Assembly (NCBI RefSeq): GCF_004348425.1
Contig: NZ_SMKK01000031.1
Coordinates: 1 to 49,216 of the forward strand
DNA: 49,216 nucleotides
Direction of reading: 5' to 3'
DNA from: Actinomadura sp. 7K507
GTDB lineage: Bacteria; Actinomycetota; Actinomycetes; Streptosporangiales; Streptosporangiaceae
In this document: in pieces, positions 35,584 through 45,210 of the stretch
Position numbering within the stretch: the stretch's first letter is position 1
Layout: every line of letters starts with the position of its first letter
Translations under genes and position numbers: made by a program
The notes under the pieces: model-generated
What the model saw: the letters and a program-made list of their open reading frames with translations, nothing else
Databases searched by the model: none
Told to the model about the DNA's origin: nothing

Positions 35584-36081
35584 CTACTGGTCGATCTTCC
35601 AGTCGGCGCCGATCGGCTGGACGATCGCCCAGTAGCGCCGGAAATGGCATTTGGACATCTTCCAGCGGCCGTCCTCGACGACGTACTCGTCGTCGTACTC
35701 GCCGGTGCTGACCGACTCGGTGTTGTCCAGCAGGTTCACCTGCCGGAACTTCAGCGTCCAGCGGCCCGACGCCGTATCCGCATCGTGGACGGTGATGTCC
35801 GGATGCATCGCGTGGTGCATGTCCAGGATCACGTTCTCGCCGTCGACCTGCCGCAGGGCGATCGACTCGAACACCTTGACGATGCCGTCGGCGTCGTCGA
35901 ACCGGCCGAGCCGCCCGAAGTCGATGGACGCGCCGGAGGTGACGAAGCACGCCCGGAATCCCTCCGGGTCCTTGGCGTCGCAGGCGCGCAGGTAGCGGTG
36001 CTTGAGCGCCTTGATGGCCTCGACCGCCTCCAGCCGGGCGATTCGCCCGGCGAGGTCGTGGCTGACCGGGTGCTGCGACAT
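35584..36081 (-). CDS. SnoaL-like (NTF2-fold) protein
   Basis: A 165-residue SnoaL_4-type protein: RIARLEAVEAIKALKHRYLR, then CDAKDPEGFRACF, the central MHHAMHPDITVHDADTASGR and closing DGRWKMSKCHFRR. NTF2-fold proteins of this kind are isomerases, dehydratases or ligand binders in secondary metabolism and steroid degradation; here no pathway is visible. GAAGGCGA precedes the ATG by 8 bases. It converges on the RidA-like gene. Confidence 0.85.
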   Translation of the reverse strand: MSQHPVSHDLAGRIARLEAVEAIKALKHRYLRACDAKDPEGFRACFVTSGASIDFGRLGRFDDADGIVKVFESIALRQVDGENVILDMHHAMHPDITVHDADTASGRWTLKFRQVNLLDNTESVSTGEYDDEYVVEDGRWKMSKCHFRRYWAIVQPIGADWKIDQ

Positions 36082-36164
36082 GGTGGCTCGCCTTCGAACG
36101 CGTGACGCCTCGTCCCCCGATGATCGGGTCCACGAAGCCGAGCCGCCCGCCGGCGTCCCGGTGA

Positions 36165-37838
<1,674 letters not shown>

Positions 37839-37880
37839 GGGCCGGCGCCACGCTTCAGGGGCCGCCCGGTCCCCGCCTGC

Positions 37881-38561
37881 TCACCGGCCGAACAGCCGGG
37901 AACCGAATCCCTTGGGCCTCATGACGTCGAGCAGCACCATGAAGTCGATGACGAACCGGGTGATCCCGCCGTCGGCGTCGCGTCCGATGAACGTCGGGTA
38001 GGAGCCGTCGCCCCAGCCGGAGCCGACCACCGAGAGGTTGGCTCCGGTCGCGGGGTCGACGACGGCCGTCACATACCCGGGGACGGGCTTCCGGGGCAGT
38101 GGCCTGGGGATGTAGACCGACTCCCACCGGTCGAAGTCCCATCGCCGGAGGGCTTCGCACGTGTCGGCGTCCGCGATGGTCGCGCAGCCGGAGTCGACTG
38201 AGAAGCCGATGTAGTCGTCGCCTTCGAGGCGGTCGATCGACTCGTCCTCGGTCAAGGCCATCTCCCAGGACACGGTCGGGACGTCACTGACCCGCAACTC
38301 GAGTGCGGCATTACGGCGATCGAACTCTTTGCCGCGTTTGCGGATGACCGTGACCCAGGCGTGCATCGGATAAGTACCCGGCGGAATCGTCGCCGCGAAA
38401 GGGGCGTCCTCGGCGGAGGGGAGGCCCTCGCTGGCGACGATGCGTCCGGTCGGCAGTACGGCGGGGGCCAGCGGTCTGGACTCGACGATGAACTCGGTCC
38501 ACATCCGGGTCTGGCGGAGTCCGTCGACCAGGAGCGAGTTCAGATCGGGCGCGTAGACCAT
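37881..38561 (-). CDS. DUF4241 family protein
   Basis: A 226-residue protein with the DUF4241 pattern: PTGRIVASEGLPSAEDAPF, TIPPGTYPMHAWV, VSWEMALTEDES, FSVDSGCATIADADTCEAL, and the diagnostic SGWGDGSYPTFIGRDADG near the C-terminus. Function is unknown; relatives occur among immunity-like proteins. TAATAT (38573-38568) ends 6 bases before the ATG and there is no Shine-Dalgarno, so it may be leaderless. It converges on rox. Confidence 0.88.
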   Translation of the reverse strand: MVYAPDLNSLLVDGLRQTRMWTEFIVESRPLAPAVLPTGRIVASEGLPSAEDAPFAATIPPGTYPMHAWVTVIRKRGKEFDRRNAALELRVSDVPTVSWEMALTEDESIDRLEGDDYIGFSVDSGCATIADADTCEALRRWDFDRWESVYIPRPLPRKPVPGYVTAVVDPATGANLSVVGSGWGDGSYPTFIGRDADGGITRFVIDFMVLLDVMRPKGFGSRLFGR

Positions 38562-38697
38562 CGCCAGATATTAGCGTCGAGCGCCTTTATTCTTGCCATT
38601 TCGCGCCATCGGTGTCCCGCTGAGCGGGAGCCGGGGCGGCACGCCGGACCCTCGGGGGGAGCATCGTCCTACCCGGAGCGGCCTTTAGGGGGACGGT

Positions 38698-39669
38698 ATG
38701 GGCATGGAAGACGTCCGCCACCACATGCTGGACGTGGACGGCGTCACTCTCCACGTGGCCGAGCAGGGCAGCGGCGTCCCGGTGGTGCTCTGCCATGGTT
38801 TCCCTGGGCTCTGGTACAGCTGGCGCCACCAGCTCCCCGCCCTGGCGGCGGCGGGCTACCGCGTGATCGCGCCCGACATGCGCGGGTACGGGCGCAGCGA
38901 CCGGCCTCCCTCGCCACGGGACTACGCCCGCCGGCAGACCGCAGCGGACATGGTCGGGATCCTGGACGCGCTGGAAATCGACGAGGCGGTGTTCGCCGGG
39001 CACGACTTCGGGGCCGCCCTCGTCTGGGACCTGCCGCAGTGGGCTCCAGGACGCGTCAAGGCGCTGATGCAGCTCAGCGTCCCGCGCATGCCCGTCTCGA
39101 AGCTCCCGCCGACCGAGGTGTACGCGCGGATGGCCGAGCAGCACTTCGTCCACGTCCACTACTTCCAGGAAGAAGGACCGGCCGACGAGGAGCTCGGCGG
39201 GGAGCCGGAACGCTTCTTGGCGAACGTGTTCTGGGCGCTCAGCGGCGGATACCGGTATCTCGACATCTGGCGCCACCCCAGCGCCGGCAACGGCTACCTG
39301 GACGTGCTGCCGGAGGCGCCGCCCCTGCCCTGGTCGTGGCTGTCGGTGGACGAGTTCGCCCGCTATGTGGACGAGTTCCGCCGGACGGGCTTCAGCGGCG
39401 GCCTCAACTGGTACCGGGCCTACGACCACGTCTGGAAAGAGAAGCAGTCCCGCCCGGACGAACCCGTGACCGTCCCGACGATGTTCCTGGTGGGCGACCG
39501 CGACCCCGTCCGCGAGATGATGGGGGCCGACGCGCTGGCGCGCATGGCCGACCTCGTTCCGGGGCTCAGGGACGTCCACATCATCGAGGGTGCCGGGCAC
39601 TTCGTGCAGATGGAGGCACCCGCCGAGGTCAACGCGGCCATGCTCGCCTTCCTCGACGGCATCACCTGA
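38698..39669 (+). CDS. Alpha/beta-fold epoxide hydrolase
   Basis: A 323-residue soluble enzyme. HGFPGLWYSWRHQ (from His33) provides the oxyanion hole, GYGRSDRP the epoxide-hydrolase loop, and Asp103 in AGHDFGA the nucleophile. The catalytic His301 lies in GAGHFVQMEAP, and LVGDRDPV supplies the acid. It converts epoxides to diols or detoxifies related compounds. GGGGGA precedes the ATG. Confidence 0.9.
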   Translation: MGMEDVRHHMLDVDGVTLHVAEQGSGVPVVLCHGFPGLWYSWRHQLPALAAAGYRVIAPDMRGYGRSDRPPSPRDYARRQTAADMVGILDALEIDEAVFAGHDFGAALVWDLPQWAPGRVKALMQLSVPRMPVSKLPPTEVYARMAEQHFVHVHYFQEEGPADEELGGEPERFLANVFWALSGGYRYLDIWRHPSAGNGYLDVLPEAPPLPWSWLSVDEFARYVDEFRRTGFSGGLNWYRAYDHVWKEKQSRPDEPVTVPTMFLVGDRDPVREMMGADALARMADLVPGLRDVHIIEGAGHFVQMEAPAEVNAAMLAFLDGIT

Positions 39670-39740
39670 TCCGGGGCCACCGCCCGCGGGTGACGTGCGG
39701 GAGACCCTCACGCCGACCGCGGGCAGCGGCCGCGACCTCC

Positions 39741-40199
39741 TTACCGCTTGACCCCGCTGCCCGGGGTGGCGTCCGCGCTCCGCGCGGGGCATTCACCACG
39801 CCAGGTGGCGGACTTGATCACGACCCCGTCCACGAAGTCGATCTTGTACTCCCCGGGATCGGGCTGGCCGGGATACGGGTTGTAGTGCAGGCACCTGGAC
39901 CAGGTTCGGCCGTTGTATGTCCAGGTGAGCTGGATGTGGTCGGCCCCCGGATGGCGCTTGCCGTTGTTGAACACCGACCGCGCGGCGGCCGACCCCCGCC
40001 AGTCGCCGACGGACTTGAACACCAGCGACCCGCTCTGGCCGTTGCCGGAGTAGGCGCACACGTGGCCCCGGGGGCAGCCGGGCGGGTTGGGCTCCGCCGC
40101 GGCGGGCACCGCCGCCACGCCCACGGTCGCGGCGGTGGTGGCCAGGGTGATCAGCGCCGCCGTGCCGGCGCGCGGAAGAACACGGATTCGTGTCGGCAT
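39741..40199 (-). CDS. Secreted peptidase-inhibitor family I36-like protein
   Basis: A 152-residue secreted protein with a signal peptide (about 1-36, ending AAA before EPNPPGCP). The mature part has paired Cys and CPRGHVCAYSGNGQSGSLVF and SVFNNGKRHP, typical of the beta/gamma-crystallin-like I36 inhibitor family of Streptomyces. A protease-inhibitor role is inferred from the family. ATG 40199 follows AGAGGAAA. Confidence 0.82.
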   Translation of the reverse strand: MPTRIRVLPRAGTAALITLATTAATVGVAAVPAAAEPNPPGCPRGHVCAYSGNGQSGSLVFKSVGDWRGSAAARSVFNNGKRHPGADHIQLTWTYNGRTWSRCLHYNPYPGQPDPGEYKIDFVDGVVIKSATWRGECPARSADATPGSGVKR

Positions 40200-40212
40200 G
40201 TTTCCTCTCATG

Positions 40213-40302
40213 CACTCTCGAGTGAATGGCATGCGGGGTTGCCAACAGTGAACACATGATTGCGGAGAGTCGTCACTCTCCAAGACTGCTGCCTTCACTC
40301 TC
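40213..40302 (-). repeat. Three GAGAGTG direct repeats upstream of the I36-like gene
   Basis: On the minus strand GAGAGTG occurs at 40302-40296, 40280-40274 and 40219-40213. The middle copy is part of a perfect hairpin GGAGAGT-CGTC-ACTCTCC (40264-40281) and the last of a CACTC-TC-GAGTG palindrome. It may be a regulator binding array. Confidence 0.5.
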
Positions 40303-40358
40303 TGTAGCGAAAGCACGACCTGACCTCCGCGAGACCACCCGTCGTCCGAGCGAGGGCC

Positions 40359-40560
40359 GTGGTGGCGTTGCTCGGCGCGCATCCTGGTTTGTCGGTGGCG
40401 GGCGGCAGGCTCGGAATCGGCTTGGCGGAGGGTTGGGAGTCGATCGTGCGGGTGTTGTTCAGCGGTGAGGTTCACGTCCACTACGGCCAGTTGTACGTCA
40501 CCAGTTCGCCGGAGCTGATTTCTGACCTGCAAGCCGCCGGTGACGCCGAGGCCAGGCTTG
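40359..40560 (+). pseudogene. Possible decayed gene fragment
   Basis: The frame from GTG 40359 reads LGAHPGLSVAGGRLGIGLAE, then GWESIVRVLFSGEVHVHYGQ and LYVTSSPE, which looks like real protein, but beyond about residue 65 it becomes low-quality and runs into the promoter of the next gene. It has no good Shine-Dalgarno. I interpret it as a truncated remnant of an unrecognised protein; it could also be spurious. Nothing else is seen in 40303-40358 or 40561-40655. Confidence 0.35.
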
Positions 40561-40661
40561 GGGACGAGCCGCCTTCGGTGCCGATCACCGCGCCTTCCTT
40601 CGGGAGCTTCGGAGTGCGTTCGGACTCTGAGCGGACGGACGCCCGGACGGCGAACCAATCG

Positions 40662-40716
40662 TTGGCAGTACCAATGATTGTGTTATGTTGGTGCCGCCAA
40701 CGTTGGGTAGGCCAAC
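40662..40716 (+). promoter_or_regulatory. Promoter with two abutting GTTGG-N5-CCAAC operators
   Basis: TTGGCA (40662-40667) and TATGTT (40684-40689) are 16 bases apart. Two 15-bp palindromes, GTTGGTGCCGCCAAC (40687-40701) and GTTGGGTAGGCCAAC (40702-40716), follow without a gap and overlap the -10 and start site. Confidence 0.75.
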
Positions 40717-40744
40717 ATTTGGGCGGTTCCCTGGAGTTGAGAGC

Positions 40745-41833
40745 ATGATCAAGCCATTCCGTATCGACGTCCCTCAGGCCGACCTCGACGACCTGAACGA
40801 CCGGCTCTCCCGCACCCGCTGGCCCAACGAGGTCGCCGACGCCGGATGGGACTACGGCTTCCCGCTGGCGCGGCTCCAGGAGCTGGCCGAGTACTGGCGC
40901 ACCGGCTACAGCTGGCGCGACCACGAGGCAGAGCTCAACGAGCTTCCGCACTTCACCACCGAGATCGACGGCCAGAACATCCACTTCGTCCACGTCCGGT
41001 CATCGAAGCCGGACGCGCTCGCGCTGATCCTCACCCACGGCTGGCCCGGTTCGTTCCTGGAGTTCCTCGACGTTGTCGAGCCGCTGTCCCGCGACTTCCA
41101 CCTGGTGATCCCGTCCATCCCGGGCTACGGCTTCTCCGGGCCGACCCACGAGCGCGGCTGGGACATCGTCCGGGTCGCGCGGGCCTGGGCCGAGCTGATG
41201 CGCCGTCTCGGGTACGAGCGCTACGGCGCGCAGGGGGGCGACTTCGGCTCGGGCATCTCGACGGCGCTCGGCGCCGTGGCGCCCGAGCAGGTCGTCGGCG
41301 TGCACGTCAACTACCTGCCGACCAGGCCGGTCCCGGACGCCGGCATCCGCCTTTCCGAGACCGATGAAGCCCGGCTGGACAAGGTCAGGCAGCTGATGGC
41401 GAACCGTCCGCCGTACCAGGCTCTGCAGGCCACCACCCCGCAGACCGTCGGGTACGCGCTCACCGACTCGCCGGTCGGCCAGCTGGCCTGGATCGCCGAG
41501 CGCTTCGCCCAGTGGACGGACCCCCGCTCGCAGATCAGTGACGACCGGATGCTCACCGACATCTCGCTGTACTGGCTGACCGCCACCGCGGCTTCCTCGG
41601 CGCGGCTGCACCGCGAGGCTCCGCGGCGGCTCGAACCGTGCCCGGTGCCGGTCGGCGTGGCGGTGTTCGCGCACGACATCACGCAGTCGGTGCGGCCGCT
41701 GGCCGAGCGGCTGTACGAAATCAGGCACTGGTCGGAGTTCGACCGCGGCGGCCACTTCGCCGCGATGGAGGTGCCGGAACTGCTCGCCGAGGACGTCCGG
41801 GACTTCTTCCTCACGCAGGTCGAGCACGACTAG
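40745..41833 (+). CDS. Epoxide hydrolase with EHN domain (microsomal type)
   Basis: A 362-residue protein. The N-terminal EHN domain (about 1-90: FRIDVPQADLDDLNDRLSRT, WPNEVADAGWDYGFP) precedes an alpha/beta-hydrolase core with LTHGWPGSFLEFLDV, the nucleophile Asp166 in GGDFG and His337 in RGGHFAAMEVPE. It hydrolyses epoxides; the target may be a xenobiotic or an antibiotic-type epoxide. GGAG and GAGAG lie just before ATG 40745. Tight control is implied by the double operator upstream. Confidence 0.9.
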   Translation: MIKPFRIDVPQADLDDLNDRLSRTRWPNEVADAGWDYGFPLARLQELAEYWRTGYSWRDHEAELNELPHFTTEIDGQNIHFVHVRSSKPDALALILTHGWPGSFLEFLDVVEPLSRDFHLVIPSIPGYGFSGPTHERGWDIVRVARAWAELMRRLGYERYGAQGGDFGSGISTALGAVAPEQVVGVHVNYLPTRPVPDAGIRLSETDEARLDKVRQLMANRPPYQALQATTPQTVGYALTDSPVGQLAWIAERFAQWTDPRSQISDDRMLTDISLYWLTATAASSARLHREAPRRLEPCPVPVGVAVFAHDITQSVRPLAERLYEIRHWSEFDRGGHFAAMEVPELLAEDVRDFFLTQVEHD

Positions 41834-41947
41834 TTACAGGACGCCGCGAGTCAGGTGCCTCGCGTTCGACGTCGAGGGCGGGGAGCCGCACCTCCGGCTG
41901 GCTCGTCACGACGGCGAACGCGGGCTCGCCGAATCCGGCGCCCGAAC

Positions 41948-42565
41948 TCATCGCTCATCCGGTGGTGTGCCTCGGCCGCGTATGAGGGGCAGGTAAACCT
42001 CGTCGACCATCTCGGTGAGGACGTGGTCGGGGACGGTGGGGACGCCCCGGGTGACGTACTCGTTGCGCAGCAGCACGACGGCGGAGGTGGCCACCCGGGG
42101 ATGCAGGGCCTCGGGCGCTGCCTCGCCGCGCGCCACGGCTCGTCCGAGGACCGTCAGCCACATGCCGCTGCCGCCGTCACCGGCCTGCTGTTGCAGCCGG
42201 TCCAGGAGGTCGGGGTCGTCCCGGGCGCCGGCCAGGAGGCCGCGGAGGATGTCTCCGGAGGGGGACGACCAGGTCCGGTTGGCGCGGCGCAGCAGTTCCA
42301 GCACGTCCCCGCGGAGTTCGCCGGTGTCGGGCAGGTCCGCGGCGGCGGCCGGCCGGCGGTAGGCGGCGATGCCGAGTGCGGCGCGGTTGGGCCAGCGGCG
42401 GTAGATGGCGTTCTTGTTGGTGCCCGCGCGGCGGGCCACGGCGTCCATGGTCATCGCGGCGTAGCCGGCCTCGGCGAGGAGCGCCGCGGCGGCGTCCAGG
42501 ATCGCCTGCTCCAGGGCGGCGCCCCGCCGTCGCGGACGGGGCCCGGCCGGCGGGTCGGTGGTCAT
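41948..42565 (-). CDS. TetR-family regulator
   Basis: A 205-residue TetR protein: EQAILDAAAALLAEAGYAAM, TMDAVARRAGTNKNAIYRRW and PNRAALGIAAYRR. The C-terminal domain is of the TetR_C type with SGDILRGLLAGARDDPDLLD. ATG 42565 has GGAGG upstream. A GGTACG/CGTACC palindrome lies just before its start, and a near copy stands before the glycosidase-like gene at 46032. Confidence 0.92.
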   Translation of the reverse strand: MTTDPPAGPRPRRRGAALEQAILDAAAALLAEAGYAAMTMDAVARRAGTNKNAIYRRWPNRAALGIAAYRRPAAAADLPDTGELRGDVLELLRRANRTWSSPSGDILRGLLAGARDDPDLLDRLQQQAGDGGSGMWLTVLGRAVARGEAAPEALHPRVATSAVVLLRNEYVTRGVPTVPDHVLTEMVDEVYLPLIRGRGTPPDER

Positions 42566-42579
42566 GCGTCCTCCGTTAC

Positions 42580-42594
42580 GGTACGAACCGTACC
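42580..42594 (-). promoter_or_regulatory. TetR operator, copy 1
   Basis: GGTACG-AAC-CGTACC is a perfect inverted repeat, 14 bases upstream of the tetR start. On the minus strand it reads GGTACGGTTCGTACC, 13 of 15 identical with the copy at 45984-45998. Confidence 0.75.
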
Positions 42595-42626
42595 GCACTG
42601 CCTCGGCGGGCCGGGACCGCCGGCGT

Positions 42627-43367
42627 TCATCCGCGATCCGTGCCGTCCGATGTCGCTCCGGCGTCCATGTGGAGGACCTCGCGGGCCTGCTCGGCGGCGC
42701 GGAGGGTGCTCTCGCTGACGAAGTCGAGGAAGCGGGCGATGTTCTCCAGGCGGGCGGCGGCCGGGGTGCCGCGGCCGAGGATGTCGATGCCCTGCCGTGC
42801 GGTCTCGACGATCTGGTCGAGGGACCGGACACTGGACATCATCGACTGGTACCAGATGTCGTCGTCGACGACGTAGCGCTCGCGGCGGCTTTCGTCGCGT
42901 TCCCGGCGGACGAGGCTCTGGGCCTCCAGGAACGTGATCGCTTTGGAGATGGACGCCGGGCTGACCTGGAGGCGCTGGACGAGTTCGGACGCGGTGAGGC
43001 TGCCGGAGTCGGTGATGGAGAGGCAGGCCATCACGCCGGCCATCATCTTGGGCACGCCCGAGGTCATGTAGACGGTGGTGAGCGTCTCCCCGTACTCGCG
43101 CACGGCCTCGGGGTCGCGCCCGTAGGCCTGCGGGGGCGCCTCCGGCCCCCTGGGCGCGTTCTGCCTGCGCCGGTGGGCGCGGCGCTCGGTGGCGCGGTGG
43201 GCCAGGTCGGCGCGGTAGGCGGTGGGGCCGCCGTTGCGCATCACCTCGCGCGTGATCGTCGACGTCGGACGGTCGATGCGTCTGGCGATCTCCGCGTAGG
43301 CGAGGCCGTCGGCCAGGCCCAGCGCGATCTGCTGGCGGTCCTGCTGGGTGAGCCTGCCTCCCGGCAT
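42627..43367 (-). CDS. GbsR/MarR-type regulator with IS30-like N-terminal helix-turn-helix
   Basis: A 246-residue protein with two DNA-binding parts. Residues 1-65 (RLTQQDRQQIALGLADGLAY, AEIARRIDRPTSTITREVMR, then GGPTAYRADLAHRATERR) match the HTH_38 domain of IS30 transposases. Residues 95-230 form a GbsR/MarR-like winged helix (ITDSGSLTASELVQRLQVSP, ASISKAITFLEAQSLVRRER). The ATG at 43367 follows GGGGAGGA. It is divergent from a DUF4097/ABC operon and probably controls it. Confidence 0.88.
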   Translation of the reverse strand: MPGGRLTQQDRQQIALGLADGLAYAEIARRIDRPTSTITREVMRNGGPTAYRADLAHRATERRAHRRRQNAPRGPEAPPQAYGRDPEAVREYGETLTTVYMTSGVPKMMAGVMACLSITDSGSLTASELVQRLQVSPASISKAITFLEAQSLVRRERDESRRERYVVDDDIWYQSMMSSVRSLDQIVETARQGIDILGRGTPAAARLENIARFLDFVSESTLRAAEQAREVLHMDAGATSDGTDRG

Positions 43368-43419
43368 CGCGTCCTCCCCGGTGCTCCGTCGATGCCCGCA
43401 GCATAGCGTTAACTCGCAG

Positions 43420-43552
43420 TCCATTGCAACGAAGCGGCAGGATTCGTTGCGTTAAATCTGAATCCATTGCAACGATTCAGTGGCTATGACCTGCAGTGAT
43501 GCTCTCTATTCCCAACGAGTATGTTGCGTGAACTTGAAAGGCAACGTAGCTT
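43420..43552. promoter_or_regulatory. GCAACG operator array and promoter for the DUF4097-ABC operon
   Basis: TCCATTGCAACGA occurs twice (43420-43432, 43463-43475). GCAACGAA at 43426 faces TTCGTTGC at 43443. CTGAATC/GATTCAG (43458-43480) is a further palindrome. GTTGC (43523) and GCAAC (43541) flank the spacer of a promoter TTGCGT-17-TAGCTT (43524-43552) reading to the right. Confidence 0.7.
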
Positions 43553-43591
43553 TTCCATTGTCCGAAACAGCGTGAACGCAAGGAGAGCACG

Positions 43592-44260
43592 ATGCAGGAG
43601 TTCGACACCCCCGCCCCGATCACCGCCGTCCTCGACATCCCCGCGGGGCGCGTCCAGTTCATCGCCGCCGACCGGGCCGACACCGCGGTCGAGGTCCGGC
43701 CCGCGGACGCCGCGAAGGGACGCGACGTGAAGGCGGCGGAGCAGACCGAGGTCGCCTACGCCGACGGCGTCCTGCGGATCGAGTCCTCGGCGAAGAACCA
43801 GATCCTCGGCGCCCCCGGATCCGTCGAGGTCACGGTCAAGCTGCCCGCCGGTTCCCGGATCGAGGCGAAGGCGGCCAGCGCCGAATTCCGGGCCGTCGGA
43901 CGGTTCGGCGACGTCGCCTTCGAGGGCTCGCACGGCCCGGTCAAGCTCGACGAGGCCGAGAGCGTCCACCTCACCACCGCCGCCGGCGACGTCTCGGTCG
44001 GCCGCCTCAACGGGCCCGCCGAGATCAGCACCAGGAAGGGCGACATCCGCATCGCCGAGGCCGTGCGCGGCACGGTCGTGCTGCGCACCGAGGACGGCGA
44101 GGTGGCGGTCGGCGCCGCCGCCGGAGTCTCCGCGTCCCTGGACGCCGGCACCACCCTCGGCCGGATCCGCAACGCGCTCAAGAACACCGAGGGCGCAGCC
44201 GCCGACCTGACCATCCACGCGACCACCGCCCGCGGCGACATCGTCGCCCGCAGCCTCTGA
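43592..44260 (+). CDS. DUF4097 beta-strand-repeat protein
   Basis: A 222-residue protein made of repeating beta strands, typical of DUF4097: PITAVLDIPAGRVQFIAADR, SVEVTVKLPAGSRIEAKAAS, HLTTAAGDVSVGRLNGPAEI, STRKGDIRIAEAV. No signal peptide is seen. Function is unknown; the family often stands before ABC-2 exporters of the daunorubicin type. AAGGAGAG precedes the ATG. It is the first gene of a three-gene operon. Confidence 0.9.
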   Translation: MQEFDTPAPITAVLDIPAGRVQFIAADRADTAVEVRPADAAKGRDVKAAEQTEVAYADGVLRIESSAKNQILGAPGSVEVTVKLPAGSRIEAKAASAEFRAVGRFGDVAFEGSHGPVKLDEAESVHLTTAAGDVSVGRLNGPAEISTRKGDIRIAEAVRGTVVLRTEDGEVAVGAAAGVSASLDAGTTLGRIRNALKNTEGAAADLTIHATTARGDIVARSL

Positions 44261-44271
44261 GGAGAACCACC

Positions 44272-45210
44272 ATGACCGACCTGGCCATCGCGGCGAGCGG
44301 GCTGCGCAAGTCCTACGGCGACAACGTCGTGCTCGACGGCGTCGACCTGGCCGTCCCCGAAGGGACGATCTTCTCCCTGCTCGGCCCGAACGGCGCCGGC
44401 AAGACGACGGCCGTCCAGATCCTGTCCACCCTGACCCCGGCCGACGGCGGCGCCGTCCAGGTCGCCGGCCATGACCTGGCCCGCAGTCCGGACGACGTGC
44501 GCGGCGCGATCGGCGTCACCGGGCAGTACTCGGCCGTCGACAAGCTGCTCACCGGCGAGGAGAACCTGCTCCTCATGGCCGACCTGTGGCACCTGTCCCG
44601 CCGGGACGGCAAGCGCAAGGCCGCCGAACTGCTCGACCGCTTCGACCTGGTCGACGCGGCGGGCAAGCCGGCCGGGACCTACTCCGGCGGCATGCAACGC
44701 CGGCTCGACCTGGCGATGACCCTCGTCGGCGACCCCCGCCTGATCTTCCTGGACGAGCCCACCACCGGCCTCGACCCGCGCAGCCGCCGCTCCATGTGGC
44801 AGATCGTCCGGGAACTCGTCGCGAACGGCGTCACCATCTTCCTCACCACCCAGTACCTGGAGGAAGCCGACGAACTGGCCGACCGCATCGCCCTCCTCGA
44901 CCACGGACGGCTGATCGCCGAAGGCACCGCCGAAGAGCTCAAGCGGCTCATCCCCGGCGGCCACATCGAACTCACCTTCGCCGGCGCGCACCTGCTCGAC
45001 GCCGCACGCGACCTCGTCGGCGCGGGGATCGCCGACCCCGGCGCACTCACCTTGCGGGTGCCGAGCGACGGCAGCGTCCGCGCGATCCGCGAACTGCTCG
45101 TCCGCCTGGACGAACGCTCGATCGACATCGCCGAACTGAGCGTCCACACCCCCGACCTCGACGACGTCTTCCTCACCCTCACAGGCCAGCACAAGGAGGC
45201 CGACCGATGA
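44272..45210 (+). CDS. DrrA-like ABC transporter ATP-binding protein
   Basis: A 312-residue ATPase. Walker A is LLGPNGAGKTT (37-47), the ABC signature YSGGMQRRLDLAM, Walker B LIFLDEPTTGLDPRSR, and the H-loop region FLTTQYLEEADELADRI. The C-terminal VHTPDLDDVFLTLTG is the DrrA-type tail. It powers export of a drug or lipid with the following permease. ATGA overlap at 45207. Confidence 0.96.
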   Translation: MTDLAIAASGLRKSYGDNVVLDGVDLAVPEGTIFSLLGPNGAGKTTAVQILSTLTPADGGAVQVAGHDLARSPDDVRGAIGVTGQYSAVDKLLTGEENLLLMADLWHLSRRDGKRKAAELLDRFDLVDAAGKPAGTYSGGMQRRLDLAMTLVGDPRLIFLDEPTTGLDPRSRRSMWQIVRELVANGVTIFLTTQYLEEADELADRIALLDHGRLIAEGTAEELKRLIPGGHIELTFAGAHLLDAARDLVGAGIADPGALTLRVPSDGSVRAIRELLVRLDERSIDIAELSVHTPDLDDVFLTLTGQHKEADR

